The notes under the pieces are model-generated. The model had not been told where the DNA came from. It saw only the letters and a list, made by a program, of their open reading frames with translations, and ran no database searches. Made by a program: the position numbers and the translations under genes. A DNA stretch of 64,000 nt from Pectinophora gossypiella (taxonomy: Eukaryota > Arthropoda > Insecta > Lepidoptera > Gelechiidae). The stretch is from the NCBI RefSeq assembly GCF_024362695.1, contig NC_065422.1, forward strand, positions 13,515,534 through 13,579,533, read 5' to 3'. Positions 41,940-51,982 of this stretch are shown piece after piece; positions within the stretch are counted from its first letter, which is position 1; each line of letters opens with the position of its first letter.

Positions 41940-44139
41940 TAGCCCAGTCATTTTAGGGGTTTCACCTCGGAATGAGAGATAATAAGCTATAAATTGGTAT
42001 GGACCTTTGTTTTGTCGTTTTAAATGTTATCTCAAAAGTCACAAATGATACCGTGTCCGCGTCTTAAGATATTGAAGGTCAAAGGTCATCAAAATTGGTT
42101 TTTTGTGAATATCTCGCTTCCTATTGCTTAAATGATATTTTTACCTATAATAAAAGTTGTAGAGTATAAAATTCTCTACAATTTTCGTTTTATGTTTTTT
42201 TTGATACGATCAACCGTTTTTGAGGTAGAGCGCGAAGAGTGCGCAGCGCACAGTTATAAATGGTCCAATGCAAGGTCAAGCGTGAGTTACGCTTATCAGT
42301 ACGTGATATAAAGTCTATTATTTATTAAATTATTATAATTATTAAACAATGGCCATTATTTATATTTTTGTTGATATTTTATTAAAATCAGTAATCAGTA
42401 ATTCTGGAATATATATTTTCAGTTAAAACGTCATTACATACGTTTTCTTCAAAACGTGTAAATTTTTCAATGCTTATATACCTGGATATACTTGTCCCTA
42501 CCCTATGACCTTCTCTATTGACCTTCTCATCATCGAGACAGCTATTGCATTATCAGAACATCAAAAGACTGCCGTCATCATAGGAGAAGATATTGATTTG
42601 CTCGTAATTTTAATTGGGCGTACTCAATCACATCAACAGGAAATTTTCTTTAAAAAAGTTGGGAAAGGCAATGTTAAGACACAAATATACTCTTCCAAAA
42701 GTTTTGACCAATATCCGCGTACTAAAAAACACATTCTATTTTTACACGCATTTAGTGGCTGTGACACGACTTCTGCGCTGTTTAAAAAAGGAAAAAAAAC
42801 TGTTACCAGAGCATTGGAGAAAATTCCCAATTTGGATAAACTGGTGTAAGTATTTCAACAAGAAAACTGCCCGGTACAAACATTATTTGAAAATGGAGTA
42901 CGCATCTTGTTGGCATTATATAATGCTCCAAAATCTGAGGACAACATTGATCATTTTCGCTACACGCAATTCATTAAGTTAACGAAACTAAATAAACCTG
43001 TACAATTGTCAACACTTCCACCAACAAGTGTAGCAGCTCATCAATATATAAATCGCGTCTACTACCAGATTCAAACGTGGTTAGGGAATAACTTAGAACC
43101 TCAAGAATGGGGCTGGATGCTTGAAAATGGAATCCTGGAGCCCATAAGAACGTTATTACCTCCAGAACCAACCGAACTACTAAATACAATATTTTACAAT
43201 TGCAAAAATGGTTGTGGTTCCCGCTGTGGATGTCGAAAATCAGGGCTACTATGTTCTTTAGCTTGTGGCCAGTGCAATGGACAAGCTTGCCTGAACGCTG
43301 CACAATATCCAAGTAATCCCGATGAAGAAAACGCATACTATCCTGAAATTCTGGAGGGTTTGGAGATGAATATGACCGATAATGAGGATGATGACAATGA
43401 ATTGAACGTTTTCGAGCGACAACAAGAAGAAGACGACGAAGAAGATGAAGATAACTAGCTTCTATTCACAATTTTATTATAATTAAAACCAATAAAAATT
43501 CTTATTATATTTAAACTGACATTTCAACAAATGTATAGTATGGCATATTTAATGATAAATAAAGATATACATAAAATATATCCCCTTATTGCCTTTTTAA
43601 CTGAAAATATATATTCCAGAATTAATAATATATTATAGTTGAATAGTTAAATATAAATAATTAAGTTACTGATTTTAATAAAATATCAACAATTAATAAT
43701 TAGCACATAAATAATGGCCATTGTTTAATAATTATAATAATTTAATAAATAATAGACTTTATATCACGTACTGATAAGCGTAACTCACGCTTGACCTTGC
43801 ATCGGACCATTTATAACTGTGCGCTGCGCACTCTTCGCGCTCTACCTCAAAAACGGTTGATCGTATCAAAAAAAACATGAAACGAAAATTGTAGAGAATT
43901 TTATACTCTACAACTTTTATTATAGGTAAAAATATCATTTAAGCAATAGGAAGCGAGATATTCACAAAAAAACAAATTTTATGACCTTTGACCTTCAATA
44001 TCTTAAGACGCGGACACGGTATCATTTGTGACTTTTGAGACAACATTTAAAATGACAAAACAAAGGTCCATACCAATTTATAGCTTATTATCTCTCATTC
44101 CGAGGTTGACCCCTTTTTTTACCTAATATGACTGGGCTA
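41940..44139. mobile_element. DNA transposon with about 500-bp terminal inverted repeats and a nuclease gene
   Basis: The left arm 41940-42428 and right arm 43594-44139 are inverted copies at well over 90 percent identity. Both start TAGCCCAGTCAT and end TTTTCAGTTAAAA. The right arm is longer by about 55 bp through two indels near 43625-43710. TTT lies outside each end, fitting a 3-bp target duplication, though weak in AT-rich DNA. Between the arms 1.17 kb carry one broken gene. The missing N-terminal part suggests an internally deleted copy of a larger autonomous element. The nuclease recalls the XPG-like protein of some Academ transposons. That link is an inference. Confidence 0.9.
42427..43458 (+). 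pseudogene. FEN1/PIN-like nuclease with C-terminal CXC cluster, one in-frame stop
   Basis: One frame is open from 42427 to 43458 except for a single TAA at 42847. The first ATG is 42505. The N-terminal part shows three acidic spots spaced as in FEN1/XPG nucleases: IDLLIIETAI, GEDIDLLVIL and, after 60 residues, HAFSGCDTTS followed by KKGKK, which resembles the FEN1 GCDY..GIG turn. After the stop, the frame has a conserved-looking helical region (WLGNN, EWGWMLENG). It then has a CXC/TSO1-like cluster C-x3-C-x3-C-x-C-x6-C-x3-C-x2-C-x4-C-x-N at 43201-43296, and ends in a long Asp/Glu tail. The catalytic domain lacks its N-terminus. It probably acted on DNA during transposition. TAA could be a sequencing error, an inactivating mutation or, less likely, a recoding site. 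Confidence 0.75.
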
Positions 44140-44269
44140 TTTTTAATTTGTTTACCACTTACCAGAGATGAACGCAATTCTATAAATTGTAGTTCTTATA
44201 GTTGTGTTAAAGTGGACTTACCTGCAACAAAACAAGAGATATGGTTAGGTTTACAAATCGAATGATTAA
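44140..44269. other. Unassigned right flank
   Basis: Starts TTTTTAATTT. No features. Confidence 0.4.
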
Positions 44270-44735
44270 ACAAAATAAATAGTACCAGCCCTACCACCAA
44301 TCTTCACTTCATATACTGGTTTCGAAATCCTATTATCCTTCATCCGTTCTACGTGTCGAATTTTTCTTTTTTGACGTGACATGTTGTATATTTGCCGCAG
44401 ATGGCATTAACTACTTGGTCGGACAAATGGGGAGCGCTGAAGGCTCTCCCGGTACAACATTTAAGACAACAGGCCTGAGGTCCCCAGTTGGGCGCGAACC
44501 TCGGCTCAGGGCGTCGTCTGAAAGGAAAGACATTTGAAAGAATTAATCGACCCTAGTGGGTCGATAGCGATAAGCGCTGATTCAGGGAAATCGTCGACCA
44601 CGCCGGCGGGATCGGTATCGAAACGTGCGTGTCCAAACCAACTTAACATTCCCTTCTCAATCTTAATTACTATATCGTCTATTACAAATCTTATCATTCT
44701 CATGTCATTATTGTGGTTTAGGGAAAATAAATAAA
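44270..44735 (-). pseudogene. L-RTE LINE fragment split by an L-polyA insertion
   Basis: The outer parts 44280-44372 (CCAGCCCTACCACCAATCTT, CCTTCATCCGTTCTACGTGT) and 44626-44735 (GTGTCCAAACCAACTTAACA, TATATCGTCTATTACAAATC) match consecutive parts of the fragment at 19915-20060. The join is interrupted by an L-polyA end. Near-duplicated CGTGTC(G/C)AA at the junctions is the probable target duplication. Confidence 0.65.
44376..44625 (-). mobile_element. L-polyA LINE 3' end nested in an L-RTE fragment
   Basis: Minus strand: TTTTTTGACGTGACATG at left, GGACAAATGGGGAGCGCTGA, CGACCCTAGTGGGTCGATAG, GCGATAAGCGCTGATTCAGG and CGTCGACCACGCCGGCGGGA. Colinear with the copy at 55722. Younger than the L-RTE fragment it splits. 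Confidence 0.7.
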
Positions 44736-45005
44736 TGTATTTATTCACTTCCAGTCCAGTCTAAGAGGTCCGTAACAACAAGTTAAAATAAACCTCCTAA
44801 CTTCTTGTCCTAGCTATCATTCATAAGCTCTACAAAGCGGTCAGTCCTCTCCAGGTGTCATTGTATTCAGCCTCCTAAGGCTGGTCTTACTGACCGCTTT
44901 TACGAAACAATACCAGACTTCACCCTTACCTCTTAACCTCTACAATGAAACAATATTCCTGAACTATAATAAACGATAAAATGAGAAGATGTTAGTTGTA
45001 TTAAT
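44736..45005. other. Unassigned sequence
   Basis: Nothing recognised. Confidence 0.4.
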
Positions 45006-45007
45006 CA

Positions 45008-45125
45008 TCACTAATTTAAGAGCCACGCTCTTATCGGTGTAGCATTTCTCCCCATGCTACTTTTAGGGAAAAATAGGGCAGTGGTTTCTCTCTTGCCTTC
45101 TGCCCCGCAGTACTCTGTCTGACGC
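45008..45125 (-). mobile_element. SINE-C copy, 5'-truncated
   Basis: CTAATTTAAGAGCCACGCTC, GTAGCATTTCTCCCCATGCT, GCAGTGGTTTCTCTCTTGCC and GCAGTACTCTGTCTGACGC. Stops where the copy at 8115 continues. Confidence 0.7.
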
Positions 45126-45440
45126 TTTTAGTTAGACGCATGCGGTATGGGTAAGAAAAACCGTTCTTACGTTGCATGTACATTTGAACAAAATATACTT
45201 GAGAAGTAAGTACATCAAAAAAACAAAACACCTTAAAATATTTAAAAAAAATTATACTATAAAACTTATAACACGCATTGTAAAATGACATTTTATTTGT
45301 ATTCTTAAATTATATAAATTAAATTTACACCATAAACAAAACAGTTACTAACAAGCAACGAAACCGACTAATCGAAGAATAAAAACAAAATTAAACAGAA
45401 CTAAAAATACATCAAATTATAAGATCATTGAAAAAATATT
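45126..45440. other. AT-rich flank of the tandem duplication
   Basis: No features. Ends in TATT, which is repeated at the internal junction of the duplication (46882-46885). Confidence 0.4.
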
Positions 45441-46885
45441 AAATAAATAACTTCATAGTATTTTATCTTTACACACATAAACATGCGAAGTGTGTCGATT
45501 TTTTATGAGAAGTATATCTAGATATCAGAGTAATTTATGTACCCCTAAACAAAGAAGTTCTAACAAAAAACCAAACCGAATAAATATTATTCAAAATAAT
45601 TATTCAGCAAAAATGAAAATCGTGCTTTCCAAAGACCCTTATCCTGAATATGTTTTGATAAATATTCATTTGTAGGCTTATATTTTTGTATACCTAGTAT
45701 TAAAGCCTTACCACGTGTATAGAGTCTTAAATATGCCAAAAACATTCGCATCAATAGACCTTGATTTTCCATTTTAACTTTTGTATTATGTTTTGTGTAT
45801 TTTAGCGTGGCTTTGTGTCCATTTCCCCAGATTCGGCGATTTCCTTCATTACCTACGCGGGGAAATTCTAAAATCCATACTAATATAAGTAACTAATAAA
45901 TTCAAAACTCTGTCCGTCTGTTACCTTTTACCGCTTACACGACTGAACCGATTTGGATGAAATTTGCCATGGAGATAGTTCAAATCATTTTTTCCTTCAC
46001 CCCTGAAAATGGCGGTGGAATATTGCATGCAGCGCGCGCTAACCGAACACCTCGCGGACGTGATAGCGTTTTATGTCATGTCAATGAGATAAGAGATTTA
46101 GGAGTTACACTTGACAGCAAACTTAAGTTCGCCACCCACTTCAATAACATTATCAGCAAAGCAGCCAGTATGTTAGGATTTCTCAGACGGAACACTAGGA
46201 AGTTTAAACGGCTACAGACCAAAATGGTGTTATTTAATAGTCTTGTACGTAGTCATTTGGAATTTGCCAGCGTCTCCTGGAACCCAGTATACAGCGAACC
46301 CTCACAAAGGATCGAAAGTATACAGCGATCATTTACAAGACATTTAGCTTTTTTATCACCCGGAATTACGCACAGACATCCTTATAAGCAACGATTGCAA
46401 TATCTTAAAATGGACTCTTTACGAACTAGACGGACGCTGACAGATTTGTTATTTCTTCATAAACTTATTAACGGACAAATTAGATGCACTTATTTGCTCA
46501 ACAAAATCAATATTAGTGTTCCGTACAAGTATCCTCGGCACCCAATCCGCAGAATTTTTAGTGTTCCCCGTTCTAGAACTAACCTAGGCCTACATAATCC
46601 GGTTTCTAGAATATTGTTGAAGTTCAACGAATTAAACAACAGTGATGTGGACATACACAACGATTCATTTATTCAATTTAAAAGTAAAATGCTGAAACTT
46701 ATCCACACCACTAATAATTTTATGTAATTTTATAATTTTATGTACTTAACCACCTATCTCTAAGTTTTATTCTGCAATAGATTTAGTTTTCGTTTGATTT
46801 TTTCATACCATTTAAACGTTGTTGTGTTTTATTAGTTAGACGATTTATGTTTTTTCTTTCTTAAATTTTATTTTCAATTATTATT
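45441..46885 (+). repeat. 1445-bp tandem duplication, unit 1
   Basis: Unit 1 and unit 2 (46886-48330) are directly repeated with exactly 1445-bp spacing. I saw no difference, and all frames longer than 60 codons are identical in both. TATT before each start is a microhomology that could have templated the junction. The unit holds about 420 bp of unassigned sequence and a CCATACTAATATAAGTAA-type dispersed repeat (about 45875-46050). It then holds a 5'-truncated LINE whose 3' untranslated region is cut off at 46885. Confidence 0.95.
46010..46727 (+). pseudogene. LINE reverse-transcriptase C-terminus, unit 1
   Basis: The open frame 45957-46727 ends at TAA. Its first about 35 codons come from the neighbouring dispersed repeat. 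From about 46060 it reads as the end of a jockey/CR1-like reverse transcriptase: IRDLGVTLDSKLKFATHFNN, then SKAASMLGFLRRNTRKF, then a region with SHLEFASVSWNP and IQRSFTR. This is the thumb and connection part that follows the catalytic domain. The YXDD active site and endonuclease are absent, so the copy cannot move by itself. The ATG at 45957 is fortuitous. Confidence 0.8.
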
Positions 46886-48330
46886 AAATAAATAACTTCA
46901 TAGTATTTTATCTTTACACACATAAACATGCGAAGTGTGTCGATTTTTTATGAGAAGTATATCTAGATATCAGAGTAATTTATGTACCCCTAAACAAAGA
47001 AGTTCTAACAAAAAACCAAACCGAATAAATATTATTCAAAATAATTATTCAGCAAAAATGAAAATCGTGCTTTCCAAAGACCCTTATCCTGAATATGTTT
47101 TGATAAATATTCATTTGTAGGCTTATATTTTTGTATACCTAGTATTAAAGCCTTACCACGTGTATAGAGTCTTAAATATGCCAAAAACATTCGCATCAAT
47201 AGACCTTGATTTTCCATTTTAACTTTTGTATTATGTTTTGTGTATTTTAGCGTGGCTTTGTGTCCATTTCCCCAGATTCGGCGATTTCCTTCATTACCTA
47301 CGCGGGGAAATTCTAAAATCCATACTAATATAAGTAACTAATAAATTCAAAACTCTGTCCGTCTGTTACCTTTTACCGCTTACACGACTGAACCGATTTG
47401 GATGAAATTTGCCATGGAGATAGTTCAAATCATTTTTTCCTTCACCCCTGAAAATGGCGGTGGAATATTGCATGCAGCGCGCGCTAACCGAACACCTCGC
47501 GGACGTGATAGCGTTTTATGTCATGTCAATGAGATAAGAGATTTAGGAGTTACACTTGACAGCAAACTTAAGTTCGCCACCCACTTCAATAACATTATCA
47601 GCAAAGCAGCCAGTATGTTAGGATTTCTCAGACGGAACACTAGGAAGTTTAAACGGCTACAGACCAAAATGGTGTTATTTAATAGTCTTGTACGTAGTCA
47701 TTTGGAATTTGCCAGCGTCTCCTGGAACCCAGTATACAGCGAACCCTCACAAAGGATCGAAAGTATACAGCGATCATTTACAAGACATTTAGCTTTTTTA
47801 TCACCCGGAATTACGCACAGACATCCTTATAAGCAACGATTGCAATATCTTAAAATGGACTCTTTACGAACTAGACGGACGCTGACAGATTTGTTATTTC
47901 TTCATAAACTTATTAACGGACAAATTAGATGCACTTATTTGCTCAACAAAATCAATATTAGTGTTCCGTACAAGTATCCTCGGCACCCAATCCGCAGAAT
48001 TTTTAGTGTTCCCCGTTCTAGAACTAACCTAGGCCTACATAATCCGGTTTCTAGAATATTGTTGAAGTTCAACGAATTAAACAACAGTGATGTGGACATA
48101 CACAACGATTCATTTATTCAATTTAAAAGTAAAATGCTGAAACTTATCCACACCACTAATAATTTTATGTAATTTTATAATTTTATGTACTTAACCACCT
48201 ATCTCTAAGTTTTATTCTGCAATAGATTTAGTTTTCGTTTGATTTTTTCATACCATTTAAACGTTGTTGTGTTTTATTAGTTAGACGATTTATGTTTTTT
48301 CTTTCTTAAATTTTATTTTCAATTATTATT
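46886..48330 (+). repeat. 1445-bp tandem duplication, unit 2
   Basis: Identical to unit 1 as far as I can see. Unlike unit 1 it continues at 48331 into the rest of the LINE 3' region, so unit 2 is joined to the original right flank and unit 1 to the original left flank. Confidence 0.95.
47455..48172 (+). pseudogene. LINE reverse-transcriptase C-terminus, unit 2
   Basis: Same translation as the unit 1 fragment, ending at TAA 48172, with the intact 3' untranslated region following to 48497. Confidence 0.8.
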
Positions 48331-48497
48331 GTTCTTTTTAAGCTCACTTTAGTTTATACTTTTTATTATCAGTGTTGTGTGCATCTATAATTGGCAGGCA
48401 TACCGGAACTTTTCCTTTGTGTATTTTATATTGTGTGTTTGTGTATGTACTGCTGTTGATGTACCATAGTAAATAAATAAATAAATAAATAAATAGA
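48331..48497 (+). mobile_element. LINE 3' untranslated end with (AAAT)n tail
   Basis: GTTCTTTTTAAGCTCACTTT to GCTGTTGATGTACCATAGTA followed by about seven AAAT units at 48469-48496. The tetranucleotide tail marks the true 3' terminus of the truncated LINE. Confidence 0.75.
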
Positions 48498-49314
48498 CGT
48501 GATAATCCTTTTGTCGCAATTGTCAGAAAGCTTTACAAAACAATACTTTTCTAAAATTACAGAAAAATCAAAACGAATTCCAAATTCAAAATATGAGTTG
48601 TCTTACAGAGTTAGCACTTTTTGAATGTAAAATTAAATCATATCTTGGGGAACGGGAGTGCCTCCGCCAAGACGAGCAAAGCGAAGCGAAGCGCAAAGGA
48701 AGGACTCTACCTAATATTTTTTTTAAGTAGCCTTGTATTACTCACACTCAACTGTCTTCCTCAACACATATACAGTCACACACTTTCCGTAAATTCCAAG
48801 TAACATTTTTCAAAGAGTGACAAGTAATTTAATAAAGAGAAAACCTTCGATTTATTTATACAGAGAAAAATCCGAAAGCGAATGTATTTAGGACAAATAC
48901 AATTTGTCTTCATTAGCCTGTCAAACGATATTCGATATTTTGTGGTATTTCTATTATGGTGATGGTTACTCGAATCAATGAGTTCTCACTCGAGTAACTC
49001 GAGTCAAAGTCAAACTAGGAATCATTGGGTCCAAATCGAACAGTCATAACATTTTTAATCTGTACTACTTGCAATACTAGTTCTAAATCCAGAAGCATAC
49101 AGTTGCTAGATATCTAATCTAATCTATCTTACAAGATCCCACTGCTGGGCAAAGGCCTCCACTTCCTCTAGATCCCTACTTCCTCCCCTCTTTCAAACTT
49201 CTTTTCTTTTTTCTTTCTTTCTTTTTTTTTTGGTTTTCCTTCTTTTTCTTTTCTTTGCTAGATATATTCGATAAATAAAACATAGCGTGCAGCTGCTTTA
49301 CGTCTTAAATAAAC
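48498..49314. other. Unassigned, small SINE-B tail piece at 49135-49160
   Basis: GATCCCACTGCTGGGCAAAG, then GCCTCCACTTCC, is a SINE-B 3' fragment. A TC/T-rich run covers 49190-49255. The frame 48621-48803 has no family features. Confidence 0.4.
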
Positions 49315-49540
49315 ATAAAAAATAAGCTATCTGTATGCTTTCCACAGCTAGGCAAAGGTTTCCCCCCAATCGTGCAGAGAGGATATGCAGCATACTTCAC
49401 CACGCTGATTCGTATAAAATAAAAAAATCTTATCTATATCTTTTTAAATTCTAGGTTGCCAGGTCGACGATCGACCTCACTATCCCTAGTGTGACGTATA
49501 TCATTGAGCCCAAGGCCTCTGAGACGGCTCTCAAACATTC
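49315..49540 (-). mobile_element. SINE-B and SINE-A tail remnants
   Basis: 49315-49410 is a decayed SINE-B end (AATAAGCTATCTGTATGCTT, CACAGCTAGGCAAAGGTTTC, CAGCATACTTCACCACGCTG). 49470-49540 contains TATCATTGAGCCCAAGGCCT, CTGAGACGGCTCTC, a SINE-A tail. Confidence 0.5.
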
Positions 49541-49789
49541 ACTATTCTCCTGAGTTTGTATCCAAAATTAATGGATTACATAGACCGTTAAAATAGTTTG
49601 TGAAAGCTTTTCTATTAAAACTTTAGTTATTTGTAACAATCTAACATAAAGTATGGAGAGTGTCTGAACAATTATTAATATAAAGTTGTGGATATTTCTC
49701 CATAAACTCAGTAGACAAAATGTTGCTACACGGCGTGGAACTCAATGTCTATGTTATGACTCTAATTCTAGTTTAAGATAAAACGTATA

Positions 49790-49945
49790 TGTATGGGTCT
49801 AAAAAGGCCAAAAAGCAAAAAAGCAATATTGCTTTTAGATATTTGTTGACATTGCGTACTTACTTTTCATTTATCCTTAAAATGTCAAACTGCCATATTG
49901 CTTTTTAAAATGAACTTCAATGTGGTCTCTACATACCCCTGGGGC
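49790..49945. mobile_element. Hairpin MITE related to 57886-58043
   Basis: Inverted ends TATGTATGGGTCTAAAAAGG-type left and TCTCTACATACCCCTGGG right, with AAAGCAATATTGCTTTTAGA and CCATATTGCTTTTTAAAATG inside. The AGCAATATTGCTTT core and the ATTTGTTGACATTGCG-type loop recall the element at 57886. Confidence 0.55.
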
Positions 49946-50867
49946 GTAGTAGTTATTACTTTAAAATTATTTTATCAGATATTTTTTGAAACTTAAGTAA
50001 AGGAAAAAAAAAACGCCGCCGCGTTTACTTTTTTAGCTTTCTCAATAAGGTCCATTATTAACTTCGGATAGTACCATAAATCATTTGCTTGAAATTTAAT
50101 TTAAATCTTCTGATACACCAAATAAAAATAAGATAATTGTATTTACGTACCAGGGATTCATAAGCGCACAAGAAGTACCTAATGACACGGCCGCGAATCA
50201 CGAGGAAGGAAGCTCGGGACAACATTTATTTATTTCCCCAACGTTTTTGACGGAAATAGGGGAGCAATGGGCAAAAGGAGGATTCCCCGTGGGAATCAAT
50301 TAATACCAAGACTTTGCGAGTACGTATTTCATTCAATCAGATGGTGCGTGCCGAGATCAATAAAAGAGAGGAAGTTTATGTTTGCCTGGTAACGTGCATG
50401 GTAAACCTACTGGAACAAATCATTACATGTCGCGGCCAGATTTTAGAATTGATCATTTCATGATATAGAATATCACATGTTGGCCACAACATGGTAGTTT
50501 GGCCAGGTCAATGAACACAAAACGTTTAACGATATGAACAACTAAATGCATTATTACTTTATGATATGGCCAAACGTTGGCAATCATATCGTAAAATTAG
50601 TAACATTATCCACCGATAGTGGCGCTGGTATCGATTATTTAAAACTTGATTGATATTATAATCGACGAATCAATGAAATTGTACAATTTTACATATCGAT
50701 AGTATTGATTAGATAAATACTTTTGAAACTAAGAAATTAAATCGACTATTCGCATTTTTAGTACACCACATAGCATGGACACCGTCTACATTAATAATAT
50801 GGGCAGACGGTGATTGAAATATCATTAAACGTTGACGTTTATGTTGATGTTTGTTTGTGTATTTTTG
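49946..50867. other. Unassigned, two TACCAGG motifs
   Basis: No gene or element. Motif sites at 50148 (+) and 50374-50391 (-). 50470-50610 contains a loose inverted pair around TTGGCCACAACATGG and TATGGCCAAACGTTGG. Confidence 0.4.
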
Positions 50868-51100
50868 AGCCGCTAAAGGCCCCTGACGTGGCTCTTGTAG
50901 AACCAACGTACTTCATTCAGTAAGCCAAGACCTTAACCTGCCTTAGAATACCAAATTATTGATTTAAAAGATGTTGCTGTTGCAGTTTCTTGTCATTTCT
51001 TCTCCTCAGCCGTAACACCTTGCGAAAACATAACATTCAAAAATGTTACATTGACCTTCAACACGTTTATCCATGAGAATTACGTTGAATATTTTTTTGT
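50868..51100. mobile_element. SINE-A tail fragment followed by L-Z 3' end
   Basis: 50868-50948 (minus) keeps GAGCCGCTAAAGGCCCCTGA, CGTGGCTCTTGTAG and a degenerate AAGCCAAGACCTTAACCTGC. 50955-51100 (plus) is L-Z: TGATTTAAAAGATGTTGCTG, CAGTTTCTTGTCATTTCTTC and GAGAATTACGTTGAATATTT. Confidence 0.6.
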
Positions 51101-51364
51101 TTAATGTGTTCCTTGATTACCTGATCGGTTCCAAGAAAATCCTTACTGAAAATCAGCGCCATAGTCTAGGCTATGGCATTATGCTGAGATGGAACCGTTT
51201 CGGCATACATTCATAATTGTATTATTTTCTTTTAATAAGTATGTGAAAACATTAGTATGTCGAATAAATATTTTTTTCTTTTTTCTTCTTATTTCTAATA
51301 CAATACAAATATACTTTATGCCACCAAAATAAAAGGAAATGTTTACAATATTATTTTTTTTGTT
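51101..51364. other. Unassigned AT-rich sequence
   Basis: No features. Confidence 0.4.
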
Positions 51365-51475
51365 TGCTGCTTTCCGAAGCACGGAATCATCCTATTTTTC
51401 GGTCAGGTGATTCGTCTGTATTGTCTTAACCAAAGTAAGGACAGTCTCACAAAGTGATTCTTTGTTAGACATAAC
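51365..51475 (-). mobile_element. SINE-B middle fragment
   Basis: CTTTCCGAAGCACGGAATCA, TTTTTCGGTCAGGTGATTC and AAGGACAGTCTCACAAAGTG. Body and half of the central block only. Confidence 0.65.
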
Positions 51476-51757
51476 TCTTAAACTAGTGATAAATTGCTGA
51501 GCTATTTATTTAATACCTCTACCTCCCCTTCGTGAATACATGTTTTATGGCGTGCGTACAATAAAGAGTAATATTGTACCCTGTTAACAATAACACAATT
51601 AGAGTTGGGTAGGTAATCAAATTAGTACAAAGACATATTCTAGATACAAGGGCTTTGTAGATAGATAACATAATATCTGTTCTATCTCAGAGCTGGCCTT
51701 CAGATGGAGATCTAGATTAATCTGGTTATTGTCTAGACGAGATATCGTGACGTACAA
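51476..51757. other. Unassigned sequence
   Basis: No features. Confidence 0.4.
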
Positions 51758-51982
51758 TGGAGACAAAGTCGAAAATCACATTGTAGGGCTTTCCTTTGTT
51801 TGACTAAATCACCTTAAGATGATTCCGTGCTTCGGAAGGCACGTTAAGGGCCACTAGCCCAAATTCCTCCACCAACCCGCATAGAATAGAAATATGTTAC
51901 ATACACTTTCCGTTTGATTAAGGCTTGTGCCTAACAGTGGGGCGCAGTCAGACAATCAATATGTACGTTTATGCTGTTTATC
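51758..51982 (+). mobile_element. SINE-B copy, diverged
   Basis: Starts at ATGGAGACAAAGTCGAAAAT, keeps the central block CGTGCTTCGGAAGGCACGTT, then GGGCCACTAGCCC, and ends TATGCTGTTTATC. Its last 12 bases served as the target of the SINE-5S insertion that follows. Confidence 0.75.

Noticed and set aside
45490..45772. Two 61-codon frames on opposite strands, repeated at 46935-47217
   Set aside because: They are duplicated only because the whole 1445-bp unit is duplicated. No protein features.
48331..48497. Microsatellite of independent origin
   Set aside because: The AAAT run directly ends a LINE 3' region and is best explained as its tail.
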